Assembly (NCBI RefSeq): GCF_026391055.1
Contig: NZ_JAPLET010000019.1
Span: forward strand, 434,001-498,000
Reading direction: 5' to 3'
Origin: Spirosoma sp.
GTDB lineage: Bacteria; Bacteroidota; Bacteroidia; Cytophagales; Spirosomataceae
DNA: 64,000 bases
In this document: piece after piece, positions 17,551 through 27,683 of the stretch
How the letters are laid out: each line of letters starts with the position of its first letter
Numbering within the stretch: the stretch's first letter is position 1
The notes under the pieces: generated by a model
Told to the model about the DNA's origin: nothing
Database searches by the model: none
What the model saw: only the letters and a program-made list of their open reading frames with translations
Program-made: the position numbers and the translations under genes

Positions 17551-20067
17551 ATGATTTTAGACCTAGTACCTTACGTGAAAAACTTTCGCAAGACTCTCTT
17601 TTTATGTTTGCTGGCGGCTGCTGTACAGGCCCAGCAACCCACTTCCCTGAAACTATGGTACAACCAGCCGGCCGGGAAAATCTGGACTAGCGCGCTGCCC
17701 GTTGGCAATGGTCGGCTGGGGGCCATGGTGTACGGAAACCCGGAGCAGGAACTTATCAAATTGAACGAAGCCACCGTTTGGTCAGGTGGGCCGAACCGGA
17801 ACGACAATCCCGATGCCTTGGCCGCACTGCCCGAAATACGACGCTTGATCTTTGCCGGAAAACAGGCCGAAGCGCAAAAACTGGCGGCTGCCAACATTGA
17901 GACGAAGAAAAATAACGGCATGAAATACCAGCCTGTGGGTAATCTTCAGCTATCGTTTCCGGGTCATCAGTCCGTCACGAATTACTACCGCGAACTGGAT
18001 ATTGAAAAAGCCATTGCCACAACCATGTATACGGTCGATGGCGTTCGGTACACGCGCCAGGTTATCGCGTCTGCCCCCGATCAGGTCATTGCCGTTCGGC
18101 TGACAGCTGATAAGCCGGGGAAATTGTCATTCACGACATTTCTCAATAGCCCCCAAAAGGTTCAGCGCAGTGTTGAAGGGACCACTAAACTGGTTATGAC
18201 GGGTACCACCAGCGACCATGAAGGTGTAAAAGGTCAGGTGAATTTCAGCGCCCATGTGCGCGTGGTGCCAGAGGGTGGACAAACGACTAAAACGGACACA
18301 TCGGTGGTGATCAGCGGGGCTAATGCCGCTACGCTGTATGTATCGATGGCAACCAACGTTGTAGATTACAAAACCCTCACCGCCGATCCCCAAACACGGG
18401 CTGATTCGTATCTGACCCCTGCGGCTAAACGTTCGTTCAACGCCATTTTGGCGGCTCATGTGTCGGCTTATCAACGCTATTTTAAGCGGGTCAATCTTGA
18501 TTTGGGTACATCGGATGCCGCTAAACTGCCTACAGATGAACGCATCCGGCAGTTTGCCTCGGGCAATGATCCGCAGCTGGTATCGCTCTATTTTCAATTC
18601 GGCCGTTACCTGCTGATTTCGGCTTCGCAGCCCAGCCGAAACGGGGTAGTGGGGCAGGTGGCCACTTTGCAGGGGCTTTGGAACGACAGGATGGACCCGC
18701 CCTGGGATAGTAAGTACACCATCAACATCAATACCGAGATGAACTACTGGCCAGCCGAAGTGACTAACCTCACCGAGTTGCACGAACCGCTGGTGCAGAT
18801 GGTAAAAGATCTTTCGCAGACAGGCCAGGAAACGGCCCGAGTCATGTACGGTGCCAGTGGCTGGCTGGCCCACCACAATACCGACCTATGGCGGATTACC
18901 GGCCCTGTCGATCCCATTTATTACTCCATGTGGCCAATGGGGGGCGCGTGGCTGAGCCAGCATCTGTGGGAAAAGTACCAGTATTCGGGCGATAAAGCGT
19001 ACCTGAAATCGGTTTACCCGGCCATGAAGGGGGCTGCCCAGTTTTTCGTCGATTACCTTGTCGAAGACCCTAACCACCATTATCTGGTCGTCTGCCCCGG
19101 TATGTCGCCCGAGAACGCGCCATCGACACGCCCCGACGTTTCCATCGATGCGGGCGTTACGATGGACAACCAGCTTGTGTTCGACATTTTTACCAACACA
19201 ATCCGGGCTGCGCAAGCTCTCGGGACTGATGCTGACTTCGTGAAAATCGTTGCGTCGAAACTGGCGCAATTACCGCCCATGCAGGTTGGTAAGCACGGCC
19301 AGCTACAGGAGTGGATCGATGATCTGGACAGTCCGGACGACAAGCACCGGCATATCTCGCACCTTTACGGCCTATACCCATCGGCGCAGTTGTCGGCCTA
19401 CCGCACACCTCAGTTGTTCCGGGCCGCCCGCAATACGCTTGAACAGCGGGGCGATGCATCCACGGGCTGGTCGATGGGGTGGAAGGTTAACTGGTGGGCA
19501 CGGCTCCTGGATGGTAACCGGGCCTATCGACTCATTACGAATCAGCTATCGCCCGTTAGTGAAGGCGGCAGAAACCGGCCCGGCGGTACGGGAGTTGGCG
19601 GCACGTATAACAACCTTTTCGATGCGCATCCGCCGTTTCAGATCGACGGGAATTTTGGCTGCACGGCGGGTATCGCCGAAATGCTCATGCAAAGTCATGA
19701 CGAAGCCATTCATTTGCTGCCTGCCTTGCCAGACCGCTGGCCAACGGGGCGTATCGGCGGCCTTCGGGCACGGGGCGGCTTTGAAATCGTTTCGATGGAC
19801 TGGAAAGAGGGAAAGGTGGCCAGCGTAACTATCAAATCGACGCTGGGTGGAAACTGCCGAATTCGGGTGCCCAATGAATTACAGGCAAAGGGGTTCAAGA
19901 CAGTCCTGAATGCAGCAACGAACGCTAACCCGTTTTATCAGCCGGTAGTTGTTAAAGACCCCATTGTTTCGCCCCAGGCGCAGCTCATCATGGCCAAACC
20001 CCGGATCGGGCAGGTGTACGATTTTGCAACCCAGCCCGGAAAAAGCTACACTTTGATCATGAAGTAG
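17551..20067 (+). CDS. Glycoside hydrolase family 95, alpha-L-fucosidase-like
   Basis: An 838-residue exported enzyme with a signal peptide (FRKTLFLCLLAAAVQAQ). The N-terminal beta domain carries the GH95 hallmark segment (ALPVGNGRLGAMVYGNPEQE). The (alpha/alpha)6 catalytic domain includes HHNTDLWR (residues 441-448, position of the catalytic Asn pair), SPENAPS (E521, position of the general acid) and IDGNFG (D699). All key positions of inverting GH95 1,2-alpha-L-fucosidases are present. Related GH95 members cleave alpha-L-galactose, so the exact sugar is not fixed. It probably acts in the periplasm or on the cell surface. Confidence 0.93.
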   Translation: MILDLVPYVKNFRKTLFLCLLAAAVQAQQPTSLKLWYNQPAGKIWTSALPVGNGRLGAMVYGNPEQELIKLNEATVWSGGPNRNDNPDALAALPEIRRLIFAGKQAEAQKLAAANIETKKNNGMKYQPVGNLQLSFPGHQSVTNYYRELDIEKAIATTMYTVDGVRYTRQVIASAPDQVIAVRLTADKPGKLSFTTFLNSPQKVQRSVEGTTKLVMTGTTSDHEGVKGQVNFSAHVRVVPEGGQTTKTDTSVVISGANAATLYVSMATNVVDYKTLTADPQTRADSYLTPAAKRSFNAILAAHVSAYQRYFKRVNLDLGTSDAAKLPTDERIRQFASGNDPQLVSLYFQFGRYLLISASQPSRNGVVGQVATLQGLWNDRMDPPWDSKYTININTEMNYWPAEVTNLTELHEPLVQMVKDLSQTGQETARVMYGASGWLAHHNTDLWRITGPVDPIYYSMWPMGGAWLSQHLWEKYQYSGDKAYLKSVYPAMKGAAQFFVDYLVEDPNHHYLVVCPGMSPENAPSTRPDVSIDAGVTMDNQLVFDIFTNTIRAAQALGTDADFVKIVASKLAQLPPMQVGKHGQLQEWIDDLDSPDDKHRHISHLYGLYPSAQLSAYRTPQLFRAARNTLEQRGDASTGWSMGWKVNWWARLLDGNRAYRLITNQLSPVSEGGRNRPGGTGVGGTYNNLFDAHPPFQIDGNFGCTAGIAEMLMQSHDEAIHLLPALPDRWPTGRIGGLRARGGFEIVSMDWKEGKVASVTIKSTLGGNCRIRVPNELQAKGFKTVLNAATNANPFYQPVVVKDPIVSPQAQLIMAKPRIGQVYDFATQPGKSYTLIMK

Positions 20068-20086
20068 CGAAAGTCCGTTATTGCTG

Positions 20087-20129
20087 GCTAACACCCCGAC
20101 ATAGTCACAGGCTATGCCGGGGTGTTAGC
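20087..20129 (+). terminator. Hairpin downstream of the GH95 gene
   Basis: Inverted repeat of 18 bp (20087-20104 / 20112-20129) with one A-C mismatch and a 7-nt loop, starting 19 bp after the stop codon. There is no long T-run, so termination efficiency is uncertain. Confidence 0.6.
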
Positions 20130-20320
20130 TGACCTCCGACCGGCACTTACTGACTAATCTGATAGAAGGCGGTCAAAAAACGCGAATTATGTTGACATCC
20201 TAAAACCTACTGTAGCGTTTGATAACCTAAGACGACGAAAATCTAACTGCACGACACGCCTAATTGGTAGGCCGGGCAGTTTATTTCAACTACATCACTA
20301 ACTATTGACAGAACTCTGGT

Positions 20321-21190
20321 TCAGGCTTTGTAGGCTTTTCGAAGGACACTGCCAATTAGGCTTCCGGCAAACGTAAGCCCGACAGAACCGAATAGGCTGA
20401 ACACTTCAACTTCCCGGTGTGTACTGAGGGGGTCCGGCCCGACCAGCCCATAATAGCCTACCAGAATAAGGAATACCTGAACCAACGCCAGCATCCATCC
20501 TTTACGCGGCTCCAGAAAACCAAGGCCAACCGCCGAAGCCGCAGCCCACAGATAAGGCCAGTGAATAACCGGACTCTCTTTGATGATGTAAAGCAGGATT
20601 AAGCCACTCATAACTGTTAGACCAGCGTTTAATATAAGCTGCCGATCAATGAATGCACGTTTACCCGGTGGCTGAATCAGGGCTTTTGTACGACCCATCT
20701 CATCCAGTCGGCTGGCCTTGTCCATGTCCTGTTGAGCGTCCATGTCCTGCCGGAGTTGCTGACGGGTCAGGCCACGCCATCGGTAGGGCTCAGCAGCTTC
20801 ACCGTGGGAATGAAAAATTGCTTTATCGAAATCCTGAAAAGCAGTTGTATAGTCATGAGCCTGAAAGTGGATTTGTCCACTTTCGGTATGCAGTTCGGCG
20901 AGGGTGTCATCGTAGCTTTTTCCCCGGTTCAGGTCGTCGAGTGCTGCTTGTGTATCGCCCAGAGACCGGTAAATACGAGCCCGGTAGAGATAAGCTACCG
21001 ACGAGTCGGGCGTTGTACGAATCACGTTGTTGAAGTAGGCAAGGGCTTCGGCATACTGATCGTTCTGATAAAGCGTGATCCCTTCCCGTAACCGATCGGC
21101 CTCTAATTCGGCTTTAGACCGCTGGTCGGCATAGTAGCGTAAATAAATGATATACCCGATAAAAGCAGTGAGTGCCGTGAGTTCAAGCAT
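20321..21190 (-). CDS. Membrane-anchored TPR protein
   Basis: A 289-residue protein. An N-terminal transmembrane helix (LTALTAFIGYIIYLRYYA) is followed by three or four TPR motifs (residues about 35-165, such as GITLYQNDQYAEALAYFNNV and YLYRARIYRSLGDTQAAL). The C-terminal part has three further hydrophobic segments (about residues 185-285). The ATG at 21190 (MLELTALTAF) is chosen over the TTG at 21214. No pathway is evident; the gene stands alone between the fucosidase and an SGNH hydrolase. Confidence 0.8.
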   Translation of the reverse strand: MLELTALTAFIGYIIYLRYYADQRSKAELEADRLREGITLYQNDQYAEALAYFNNVIRTTPDSSVAYLYRARIYRSLGDTQAALDDLNRGKSYDDTLAELHTESGQIHFQAHDYTTAFQDFDKAIFHSHGEAAEPYRWRGLTRQQLRQDMDAQQDMDKASRLDEMGRTKALIQPPGKRAFIDRQLILNAGLTVMSGLILLYIIKESPVIHWPYLWAAASAVGLGFLEPRKGWMLALVQVFLILVGYYGLVGPDPLSTHREVEVFSLFGSVGLTFAGSLIGSVLRKAYKA

Positions 21191-21381
21191 AAGTGTATAG
21201 TAAGCCGCCCCCAAAATTGGGGCTATTTAAGTATTTAAACATGTTCCTATAACTAGCAAGCAGGCTTCATTCTTGCCTTAATAGGTATTTATTGGCTAAT
21301 GGGGTATTATTTGCGCAGGATGAATTCACTCGTATCAGTGTAGCACCTCAATACTAAGAAAAAAGTTGAACTTGTAATTTG

Positions 21382-22176
21382 ATGCCCATGCGTACAAAAA
21401 CCTCAAGACGAACATTTCTGATGTCGTCGGCTCTCCTTGGGTTGGCATCCGGTTCATTTCCAGAAGTGGCTAGGGCCAATACCCTACCTGATGGCCAACG
21501 GAAAGAAACCGGGCTTGTCTTCCTATTTCAGGGCGATTCGATAACCGATGGTAACCGGGGCCGGAACACCGACCCAAACCACATTATGGGACATGGGTAT
21601 GCCTACGCAATAGCCAGTCGAATCGGAGCCGATTTTCCAGAGCGGGATTTTATCTTTTATAACCGAGGTATCAGCGGCAACAAAATTACGGACCTACAGA
21701 AGCGCTGGCAACCCGACACGCTGGCTCTCAAACCGGACGTGCTCAGTATACTGATCGGGATTAATGATACAGGAGCAACCATCAATAAACCCGCCGAAGC
21801 AACAACACCTGAGCAGTTCGAAACGATCTACCGCAGTTTGCTTGATGAATGCCGACGGGCTAATCCGGAAACCCTCTTTGTATTGGGTATTCCGTTTGTG
21901 TACCCCGTGGGAAGTCGGCAAGAGAACTGGGAGCGCTGGCAGAGCGACACCCGGAATCGGCAGGTGGTAATCCGGAAACTAGCGACCGAATTCAACGCCG
22001 TTGTAGTCGATTACCCCGCCGTTCTCGATCAGGCGATTGCAGGAAAAAATACGGAATATTGGGTGTGGGATGGCATTCACCCAACGGTGTTTGCACATGA
22101 GCTGATGGCTCGCGAATGGCTTAAACAGGTAAGCCAGCGGCTGAAGTTTTTAAAGAAGTACAAACGCAGTTTTTAA
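21382..22176 (+). CDS. SGNH/GDSL hydrolase
   Basis: A 264-residue exported esterase-like protein. The N-terminus looks like a Tat-type signal (SRRTFLMSSALLGLASGSF). Block I is FQGDSITDG with the nucleophilic Ser; block II has Gly in YNRGISGNKI; block III is IGINDTG with Asn; block V has the Asp-x-x-His pair as VWDGIHPTV. The full catalytic set is therefore present. Such enzymes remove acyl or acetyl groups from carbohydrates or lipids; the substrate is unknown. Proximity to a fucosidase would fit polysaccharide deacetylation, which is inference. Confidence 0.9.
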   Translation: MPMRTKTSRRTFLMSSALLGLASGSFPEVARANTLPDGQRKETGLVFLFQGDSITDGNRGRNTDPNHIMGHGYAYAIASRIGADFPERDFIFYNRGISGNKITDLQKRWQPDTLALKPDVLSILIGINDTGATINKPAEATTPEQFETIYRSLLDECRRANPETLFVLGIPFVYPVGSRQENWERWQSDTRNRQVVIRKLATEFNAVVVDYPAVLDQAIAGKNTEYWVWDGIHPTVFAHELMAREWLKQVSQRLKFLKKYKRSF

Positions 22177-22359
22177 TCGTCTTTTGTAAACTGACGCAGT
22201 ATCATAATAGCTGATTGTAGGCAGTGAAATTGTCTCAGCGTGAAATTGGGTGATGGTTAAAAAAATGTTAAACTTAGTACTTGTTGTTACTTAAGTGATG
22301 TATAAGTAATTATATTGGCGACTAATAATCAATATTGTATACTTAGATAGATAGATAAA

Positions 22360-22551
22360 TTGGCTGAGCACTTAACATTAGCTTCTGGAAGTAGGCCGAA
22401 AAAAAATTTGCCTACCTGTCCCAAATGCGGTGATTGGTCATCGGTTGAGCGGGTACCTCGTGGAAAATTAATTCGTAACCTTTTATTTTTCCTGCCCCTT
22501 CGTGCTTATTTGTGCTATAGATGCAGCCGTAGATTTTACCGGTTCTTATGA
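22360..22551 (+). CDS. Small zinc-ribbon protein
   Basis: A 63-residue basic protein with two CxxC knuckles (CPKCG at about residues 20-24 and CYRCS near residue 52), consistent with binding one zinc ion, and a hydrophobic patch between them (NLLFFLPLRAY). No family with a known role is recognised. The start is uncertain: the only upstream in-frame start codon is a TTG at 22360. The conserved knuckle spacing, not the length, is the reason for calling it. Confidence 0.55.
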   Translation: MAEHLTLASGSRPKKNLPTCPKCGDWSSVERVPRGKLIRNLLFFLPLRAYLCYRCSRRFYRFL

Positions 22552-22699
22552 GTCTCTGAGGCTGTCAATAGTATGGTTCATCGACAGGGCGTATCGTATC
22601 CTTCGATTGGCCTGGGGTAACCGCTAATCGGATTATGGAGGAAACGGATCGTTTGATGAGAAATTTGTTAAATTTAGGCGTAAACGAACCCGGACCAAC

Positions 22700-23587
22700 A
22701 TGAGCCAAATCAATAAAGAAGACCTCAAACAGGAAGTGTTTGACCTGTATGATGACTATGCCCACAACCGGATTGACCGGCGCGACTTTGTGCAAAAGCT
22801 GTCTACATACGCTGTAGGTGGTATTACCGTAGCGTCTTTGATGGGGTTTCTCACGCCTGATTATCAGGGGGCTATTCAAATCAAAGAAGATGACCCCCGC
22901 ATAACTTCGGAGTATATTACGTATCCATCGGCCAAGGGGGGCGGAACAATCAAAGCTCTACTGTCGAAACCAGCCAATGCAAAAGGCAAACTCGGCGGTA
23001 TTGTTGTGGTACATGAAAACCGGGGGCTTAACCCACACATCGCCGATGTTGCCAGACGGGCGGCCTTAGCCGGGTTTGTTTCAATTGCCCCCGATGCGTT
23101 AAGCCCCTTAGGTGGCTATCCGGGTAATGACGACGACGGCCGTGCCCTGCAAAGTAAACGTGACAGAAATGAAATGCTGGAAGATTTTATAGCAGCCAAT
23201 GACTATTTGAAAACCCAGAAAGACTGCAATGGCAAGGTTGGTGTTGTTGGTTTTTGCTTCGGAGGGTGGATTGCCAACATGATGGCTGTGCGGCTTCCGG
23301 ACTTATCAGCTTCTGTTCCGTTTTATGGCGGTCAGCCCACGGGCGATGATGTGGCGAAAATAAAGGCTCCTCTGCTGTTACATTTTGGCGAGCTGGACAA
23401 AGGGGTTAACGCGGGTTGGCCTGCTTACGAAGCGGCTTTAAAAGAGAACCATAAAGAATACACAGCCTACGTATATCCAAATGCGAATCATGGCTTTCAT
23501 AACGATACAACCCCCCGTTACGACAAAGCCGCAGCCGAACTGGCCTGGAAGCGTACCATCGACTTCTTCAACGCAAAACTGGCCTGA
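22700..23587 (+). CDS. Dienelactone hydrolase-family protein
   Basis: Alpha/beta-hydrolase of the DLH family, 295 aa. The N-terminal ~60 residues carry a Tat-like or twin-Arg-containing segment (RRDFVQKLSTYAVGGITVASLMG), common in exported DLH-like proteins. The nucleophile elbow is GFCFGG (Cys), followed by an Asp in GELDKGVN and a His in NHGFHND, giving the Cys-Asp-His triad of DLH. The overall size is larger than classic DLH (~235 aa) because of the N-terminal extension. The substrate is unknown. Confidence 0.9.
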   Translation: MSQINKEDLKQEVFDLYDDYAHNRIDRRDFVQKLSTYAVGGITVASLMGFLTPDYQGAIQIKEDDPRITSEYITYPSAKGGGTIKALLSKPANAKGKLGGIVVVHENRGLNPHIADVARRAALAGFVSIAPDALSPLGGYPGNDDDGRALQSKRDRNEMLEDFIAANDYLKTQKDCNGKVGVVGFCFGGWIANMMAVRLPDLSASVPFYGGQPTGDDVAKIKAPLLLHFGELDKGVNAGWPAYEAALKENHKEYTAYVYPNANHGFHNDTTPRYDKAAAELAWKRTIDFFNAKLA

Positions 23588-23680
23588 TTAACTTTTTAAG
23601 AGGTTCTTCTCGAAGAGATAACAGCATAACAGGCACGGCACTATCAAAAAGTAAATAGCTGTAACTTTTCTCTGTAATAC

Positions 23681-23724
23681 GATTTTTCTGAAGCGCGGCC
23701 AGTAAACCACGCTTCAGAAAAATC
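23681..23724. terminator. Bidirectional hairpin terminator
   Basis: Perfect 15-bp inverted repeat (23681-23695 / 23710-23724) with a 14-nt loop. T5 and A5 runs inside the arms allow termination in both directions, between the dienelactone hydrolase gene and the convergent kinase pseudogene. Confidence 0.8.
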
Positions 23725-23830
23725 TCACCCTTGCCCAAGGCAAGCGAATACAGGACTGTCGATGATCAATTCATTTCAGAGAATTAATCGGGACTGCAAC
23801 ACTTCAGTTAATTCCTTGCGGGAAAGATCT

Positions 23831-25060
23831 TTATTCATCAATTGTCAAGTACACACTACAGGTGGCACCCTGTCCGGGTTTACTGGTTGCATTAACAGCG
23901 CCCCCGTGGTTGGCTACCACTTTTTCGCAGATGGGCAGGCCAATGCCTGTCCCGGCATATTCGCTACGGCCATACAAACGCTGTAACACCTGAAAGATGC
24001 GGTCCAGATACTTTTCATCAAAACCAACACCATTGTCGGCCACATCAATCCGATAATACTGACCAGTCGCTCGGATTGGTTTAGCCGAAGCCGGTAATTG
24101 ACTCCGCTCAATCGAATAAGCGTTGATCTGAATGACTGGAGCTACATCCTTTCGGCGAAACTTCAGTGCATTGCCTATTAGACTCTGGAACAGTTGGTCT
24201 AACTGGGAGGCATCGCCCTGGACGTTAGGTAAGGGGCCTGTGCTGATAGTTGCTCCTGTGTCTTTAATTACTAATTCCAGGGAAACTAAGGCACGATCAA
24301 TAATTTCCGGCAACGATACCGATGCTGTAAGGTCACGCTGGGTATTGATCCGCGAATAGTCAAGCAGGTCTTTGATTAAGGTTGGCATTCTACTGGCTGC
24401 CAATTGCATGCGCTCCAGGTAGGCAAACTGTTGTTGGTTGTTGTTAGAGCGTAACAGTAAACCATTGGCTTCTTCCAATTCTTCATTGAGGGCTACGTAT
24501 TCTTCGTTGCTTGCTTCCAGTTCTTTGTTGATAGCCGCCAGTTCTTTCGTTCGCTGAAACACTAGTAGCTCCAGATCGGTCGAAAGGTTCCGATAACGGG
24601 TTTCGCTGTGGCGTAGCTCTATTTCTGCCACCTTACTCGGGGTACTTATTGAACCAATTCATGGATACCTCATTATACGACTGATAAGGCTGCTCCGAAT
24701 CCAGATAAAATATCATGGCGGGCACGGTGTCCCGCAGGAGTTGCAGGTGAGCCTCACTTTCCTCCCGATTTTAATGGGCCAGCAAAAGCCGCACCGGCTG
24801 ATTCCAGCCAAAATAAGGCTCTCCTCTTTGGTACACTTGGCGGCAGACAGCTAATAGTGGCTAATCATATAATTCGGGCATGATCAATACCAGCGGTTGA
24901 CCTATGCTGATCCTCGGTCCATCAGGACCAGCACGGCGGGATTGGCCATTTCGATCACTAAGTCTTCGCCCTTTAACAGCAGGATGGCTACCGGAGCCTG
25001 TTCGATGGCCTGCCGAAACTGGATTGAGCTAACGTCCGACCCGTGCCGGACGCTGCCCAT
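23831..25060 (-). pseudogene. Decayed PAS-domain sensor histidine kinase
   Basis: The intact part (24631 to 23831) encodes a coiled coil and a complete HATPase domain (N-box GNALKFRRKD, G1 DNGVGFD, G2 GTGIGLPICEK). The phospho-acceptor region is missing: the translation runs directly from QQFAY into LERMQLAASRM. In relatives about 45 residues containing the H-box FAYVASHDLxEPLR separate these two pieces; the join is near 24418-24426. Upstream, PAS-like segments (FRQAIEQAPVAILLL; VYQRGEPYFGWNQPVRLLLAH; REESEAHLQLLRDTVPAMIFY) lie in shifted frames and are broken by several stop codons. A plausible old start is the ATG at 25060. The product cannot autophosphorylate as a normal kinase. Confidence 0.82.
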
Positions 25061-25083
25061 TTCTAGCTCACTAGCGAGTCAGC

Positions 25084-25788
25084 CTAGCACACCTCACCGG
25101 GTGTACAGGCAGGGCCGTCTGCCTGCACGTCAGTAAGAACAGGATTTGCGTTCTCCCATTCTGTCCAGGCTGTGTTGAGGGCACCCAGGAATGTTTCAGG
25201 TTGTTGTGCACCCGAAACGGCATACCGGCGGTTAAGTACGAAGAAAGGTACACCCCGCGCCCCTACCTGCTGCGCTTCATATACATCCCGGTTTACGGCA
25301 TCTGCAAACTGGTTGCTGGCCAGTAGTTGCTCAACAGCCGTTTCATCCAGACCAATTTCGGTGCCCAATTCCAGCAGGGTGGCATGGTCGGAGGTGTCGC
25401 GTCCTTCGGTGAAATAAGCCTTGAATAACCGTTCTTCAATGGCATCGCCCAGACCGTGTTGTTTAGCCAGCTGAATAAGCCGATGGGCATCCCATGAGTT
25501 GGCAACTACGGCTTTATTCAGGTCGTAGGATAGGCCTACTTCCCGCGCCATGCCAGTGACATGGTCGTTCATGCGTTGGGCTTCGGCCAGGCTCCAGCCC
25601 TTTATTTCGGCAAGATACTGATTGATGCTCTTGCCTGGCTGGGTCTTCATGTCAGGATTCAGCTGAAAGCTTTTCCAGACAATATTAATCTGCTCTTTGT
25701 GCTCAAACTGATTGAGGGCCTGCTCGAATTTCCGTTTGCCAATGTAGCAAAAGGGGCACATGATATCACTCCAGATTTCTACGTCCAT
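25084..25788 (-). CDS. DsbA-family (FrnE-like) oxidoreductase
   Basis: Thioredoxin-fold protein of 234 aa with the CPFC active site near the N-terminus (WSDIMCPFCYIGKRKFE) and the cis-Pro region GARGVPFFVLN. It lacks a signal peptide and is therefore of the cytoplasmic FrnE/DsbA-like type, often tied to oxidative-stress or polyketide pathways. The ATG at 25788 gives the canonical MDVEIWSD start and leaves 10 bp to the preceding gene; an in-frame ATG at 25818 would overlap that gene. Confidence 0.9.
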   Translation of the reverse strand: MDVEIWSDIMCPFCYIGKRKFEQALNQFEHKEQINIVWKSFQLNPDMKTQPGKSINQYLAEIKGWSLAEAQRMNDHVTGMAREVGLSYDLNKAVVANSWDAHRLIQLAKQHGLGDAIEERLFKAYFTEGRDTSDHATLLELGTEIGLDETAVEQLLASNQFADAVNRDVYEAQQVGARGVPFFVLNRRYAVSGAQQPETFLGALNTAWTEWENANPVLTDVQADGPACTPGEVC

Positions 25789-25798
25789 GGTTTGTAAA

Positions 25799-26362
25799 TT
25801 ATGTAACGATGATGTCATATTTGTTCAGCAAACCGGGAAGGCTATGTAGCGAAAACTTTGTTTTTCTGATCTTGTTTTGATCAGGGTCCATGCTTAAGTT
25901 GTACGAACTCGAAAAGTCAGTTTGCGTCAGCGTATTCGTGGCAAATACCGTCAGTTCGAGATTACAGTTTTTGAACAAGGCGCCACTCAGGTCGCAGTTT
26001 AAAAAACGAGCTTCGCGCAGGGAGCAATCCACAAAGTGGGTCTTTTTCAGGTTTCGATTGAAAAATGAAGCGTAATCGAGCTGGCACGTCTGAAAATCGA
26101 CATGGAAGCCGAAGGCGCTGCATTGCCCGAAATTGACCCCGTTCAGCTTGCAATCGGTAAACAGCACATCGTCGAGCTTAGTGCCCTCCAGTACTGCCAT
26201 GCCCAGGCTACAGTCGGTGAAACGGCAGTTAACGAAGCTCGTGCCGCCGAATATTACTTTAGACAGGTCGAGGTTTTTAAAGGTACATTGCTCAAAACTG
26301 TGGCGGAACCACTGCTCCGGTTCGTCCGTAATTTGATCAAATACCTGGTCGCAAAAATCCAT
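25799..26362 (-). CDS. Pentapeptide-repeat protein
   Basis: A 187-residue protein with a run of A(D/N)LxF-type pentapeptides from about residue 30 to 150 (for example CTFKNLDLSKVIFGG, CRFTDCSLG and CDLSGALFKNCNLELTVF), predicted to form a right-handed beta-helix. It resembles the Qnr/McbG group in size and pattern, but many similar chromosomal proteins have no known role. The ATG at 26362 (MDFCDQVF) is preferred to the TTG at 26410. It probably shares a transcript with the downstream DsbA-like gene. Confidence 0.85.
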   Translation of the reverse strand: MDFCDQVFDQITDEPEQWFRHSFEQCTFKNLDLSKVIFGGTSFVNCRFTDCSLGMAVLEGTKLDDVLFTDCKLNGVNFGQCSAFGFHVDFQTCQLDYASFFNRNLKKTHFVDCSLREARFLNCDLSGALFKNCNLELTVFATNTLTQTDFSSSYNLSMDPDQNKIRKTKFSLHSLPGLLNKYDIIVT

Positions 26363-26434
26363 TTGTAAGCGGTTGTAAAGAGTGTATTCTGGTATCGGAA
26401 TAAATACCAAACCTACCGCTGGTTTAGCTAAACA

Positions 26435-27481
26435 TCAAACCCGCGAGTCTTTTGCTGCTGGTGTTTCCGGATCTGCATAGGCATCCACGCCCGCCTGTAA
26501 CCGCCTGATAATAACCCGGCGCAGACGCTCCGGCTCCAGCACCTGCATGCCTTCGCCAAACCCCAGAATTTCTTTTTCGAGTTCAAAATTGTGCTGGACA
26601 GTAAGTTGGATAACAATGCCATCGGGCCTTCGCTCAACCACCTGTTGCGATTGGTGTAGTGGCTTGGTTTCGACATAAGGCGCATGAAACTGGCTCACAA
26701 ACAACCTTACTTTTATGGGGCGCATCCGTTCGCTGACCGAAACACCGATCACATCGCGGTAATAAAGATCGGGGTCCAGGTGTTGGTTGGCGATGTAGTC
26801 AATATCTGGTGCTGGCGTTATGCCCAGCATACGGTCGAGGGCCAGGTTCATGGTATACCGTTTGCCATCGCACACACCCACGGCAAACCAGCGGTTCTTG
26901 AACTCTTTCAGCCACCATACATGAAAGGTGAACGTTTGTGGCAATCGAGCCGAAAACGACTGGTACTCGATCCGGAGTGTATGTTGCTGAATAACGGCCT
27001 GGTACAGCTCATCCAGATAGTGCAGCCCTTTCAAACTCTCATTTTTCTCGAAGTCAATGACCGGGGCCGACTTCCGGGCGGTCGAGTACACATGGTCTTC
27101 CAGCTTCTGAACCACTTCATTCAGGGCCGTAAAATGTGAGAATCCCTTGAACTGCTTGAGTACTTCAACCGCTTCGTTCATCCGCGACAGATCACCATCC
27201 GACAGGGGGATGTTGGTGATGCTATAGGCGGGGTCTTCGTAGGTGTAATATTTTTTGTCGATGACGACAATGGGCGCAAAGTACCCCAATTTATCGCTGC
27301 GCATCAGTTGAAGGTCGGCCTGTACGGTGCGACGGCTGATGCCTTTATCCATCCCTTCGAACTCATACAGCGCTTCTGATACTTTCGCGATCAGGTCGTC
27401 GAGCGTCCATTTGCGTTGTCGGTTGCGCAGGCAGGCATCCAGCGTTTTGTAGCGGATAAGGGCGTTTCGGTTAGCAGGCAT
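26435..27481 (-). CDS. WYL-domain transcriptional regulator
   Basis: A 348-residue YafY-type regulator. The N-terminal winged HTH (RYKTLDACLRNRQRKWTLDDL... followed by ISRRTVQADLQLMRSDKLGY) is followed by a WYL ligand-sensing domain (about residues 150-240: TLRIEYQSF...FHVWWLKEFKNRWFAVGVCDGK) and a WCX-like C-terminus. WYL regulators accompany defence and RNA-repair genes. Here it diverges from the tRNA-like sequences, slipin and RtcB and is the likely regulator of that set; the link is from context. Confidence 0.9.
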   Translation of the reverse strand: MPANRNALIRYKTLDACLRNRQRKWTLDDLIAKVSEALYEFEGMDKGISRRTVQADLQLMRSDKLGYFAPIVVIDKKYYTYEDPAYSITNIPLSDGDLSRMNEAVEVLKQFKGFSHFTALNEVVQKLEDHVYSTARKSAPVIDFEKNESLKGLHYLDELYQAVIQQHTLRIEYQSFSARLPQTFTFHVWWLKEFKNRWFAVGVCDGKRYTMNLALDRMLGITPAPDIDYIANQHLDPDLYYRDVIGVSVSERMRPIKVRLFVSQFHAPYVETKPLHQSQQVVERRPDGIVIQLTVQHNFELEKEILGFGEGMQVLEPERLRRVIIRRLQAGVDAYADPETPAAKDSRV

Positions 27482-27683
27482 GGCGATTAGTGAATAATGA
27501 TGAGTAGGTAGGATTTTTTGAAAAGTTAGAAAATAGTTTCATCTGCGCAAAAACACTGCGTAGTTACGCCTAATCTTTGTAACGACGGGAAAGTCCATTA
27601 CCAAACCTGACGTGGGTTTCTGTATAGCCCCGTAGTATCGTCATCACTGATGTGCGCTATGCTGTTGGTACTGGATGATTTCG

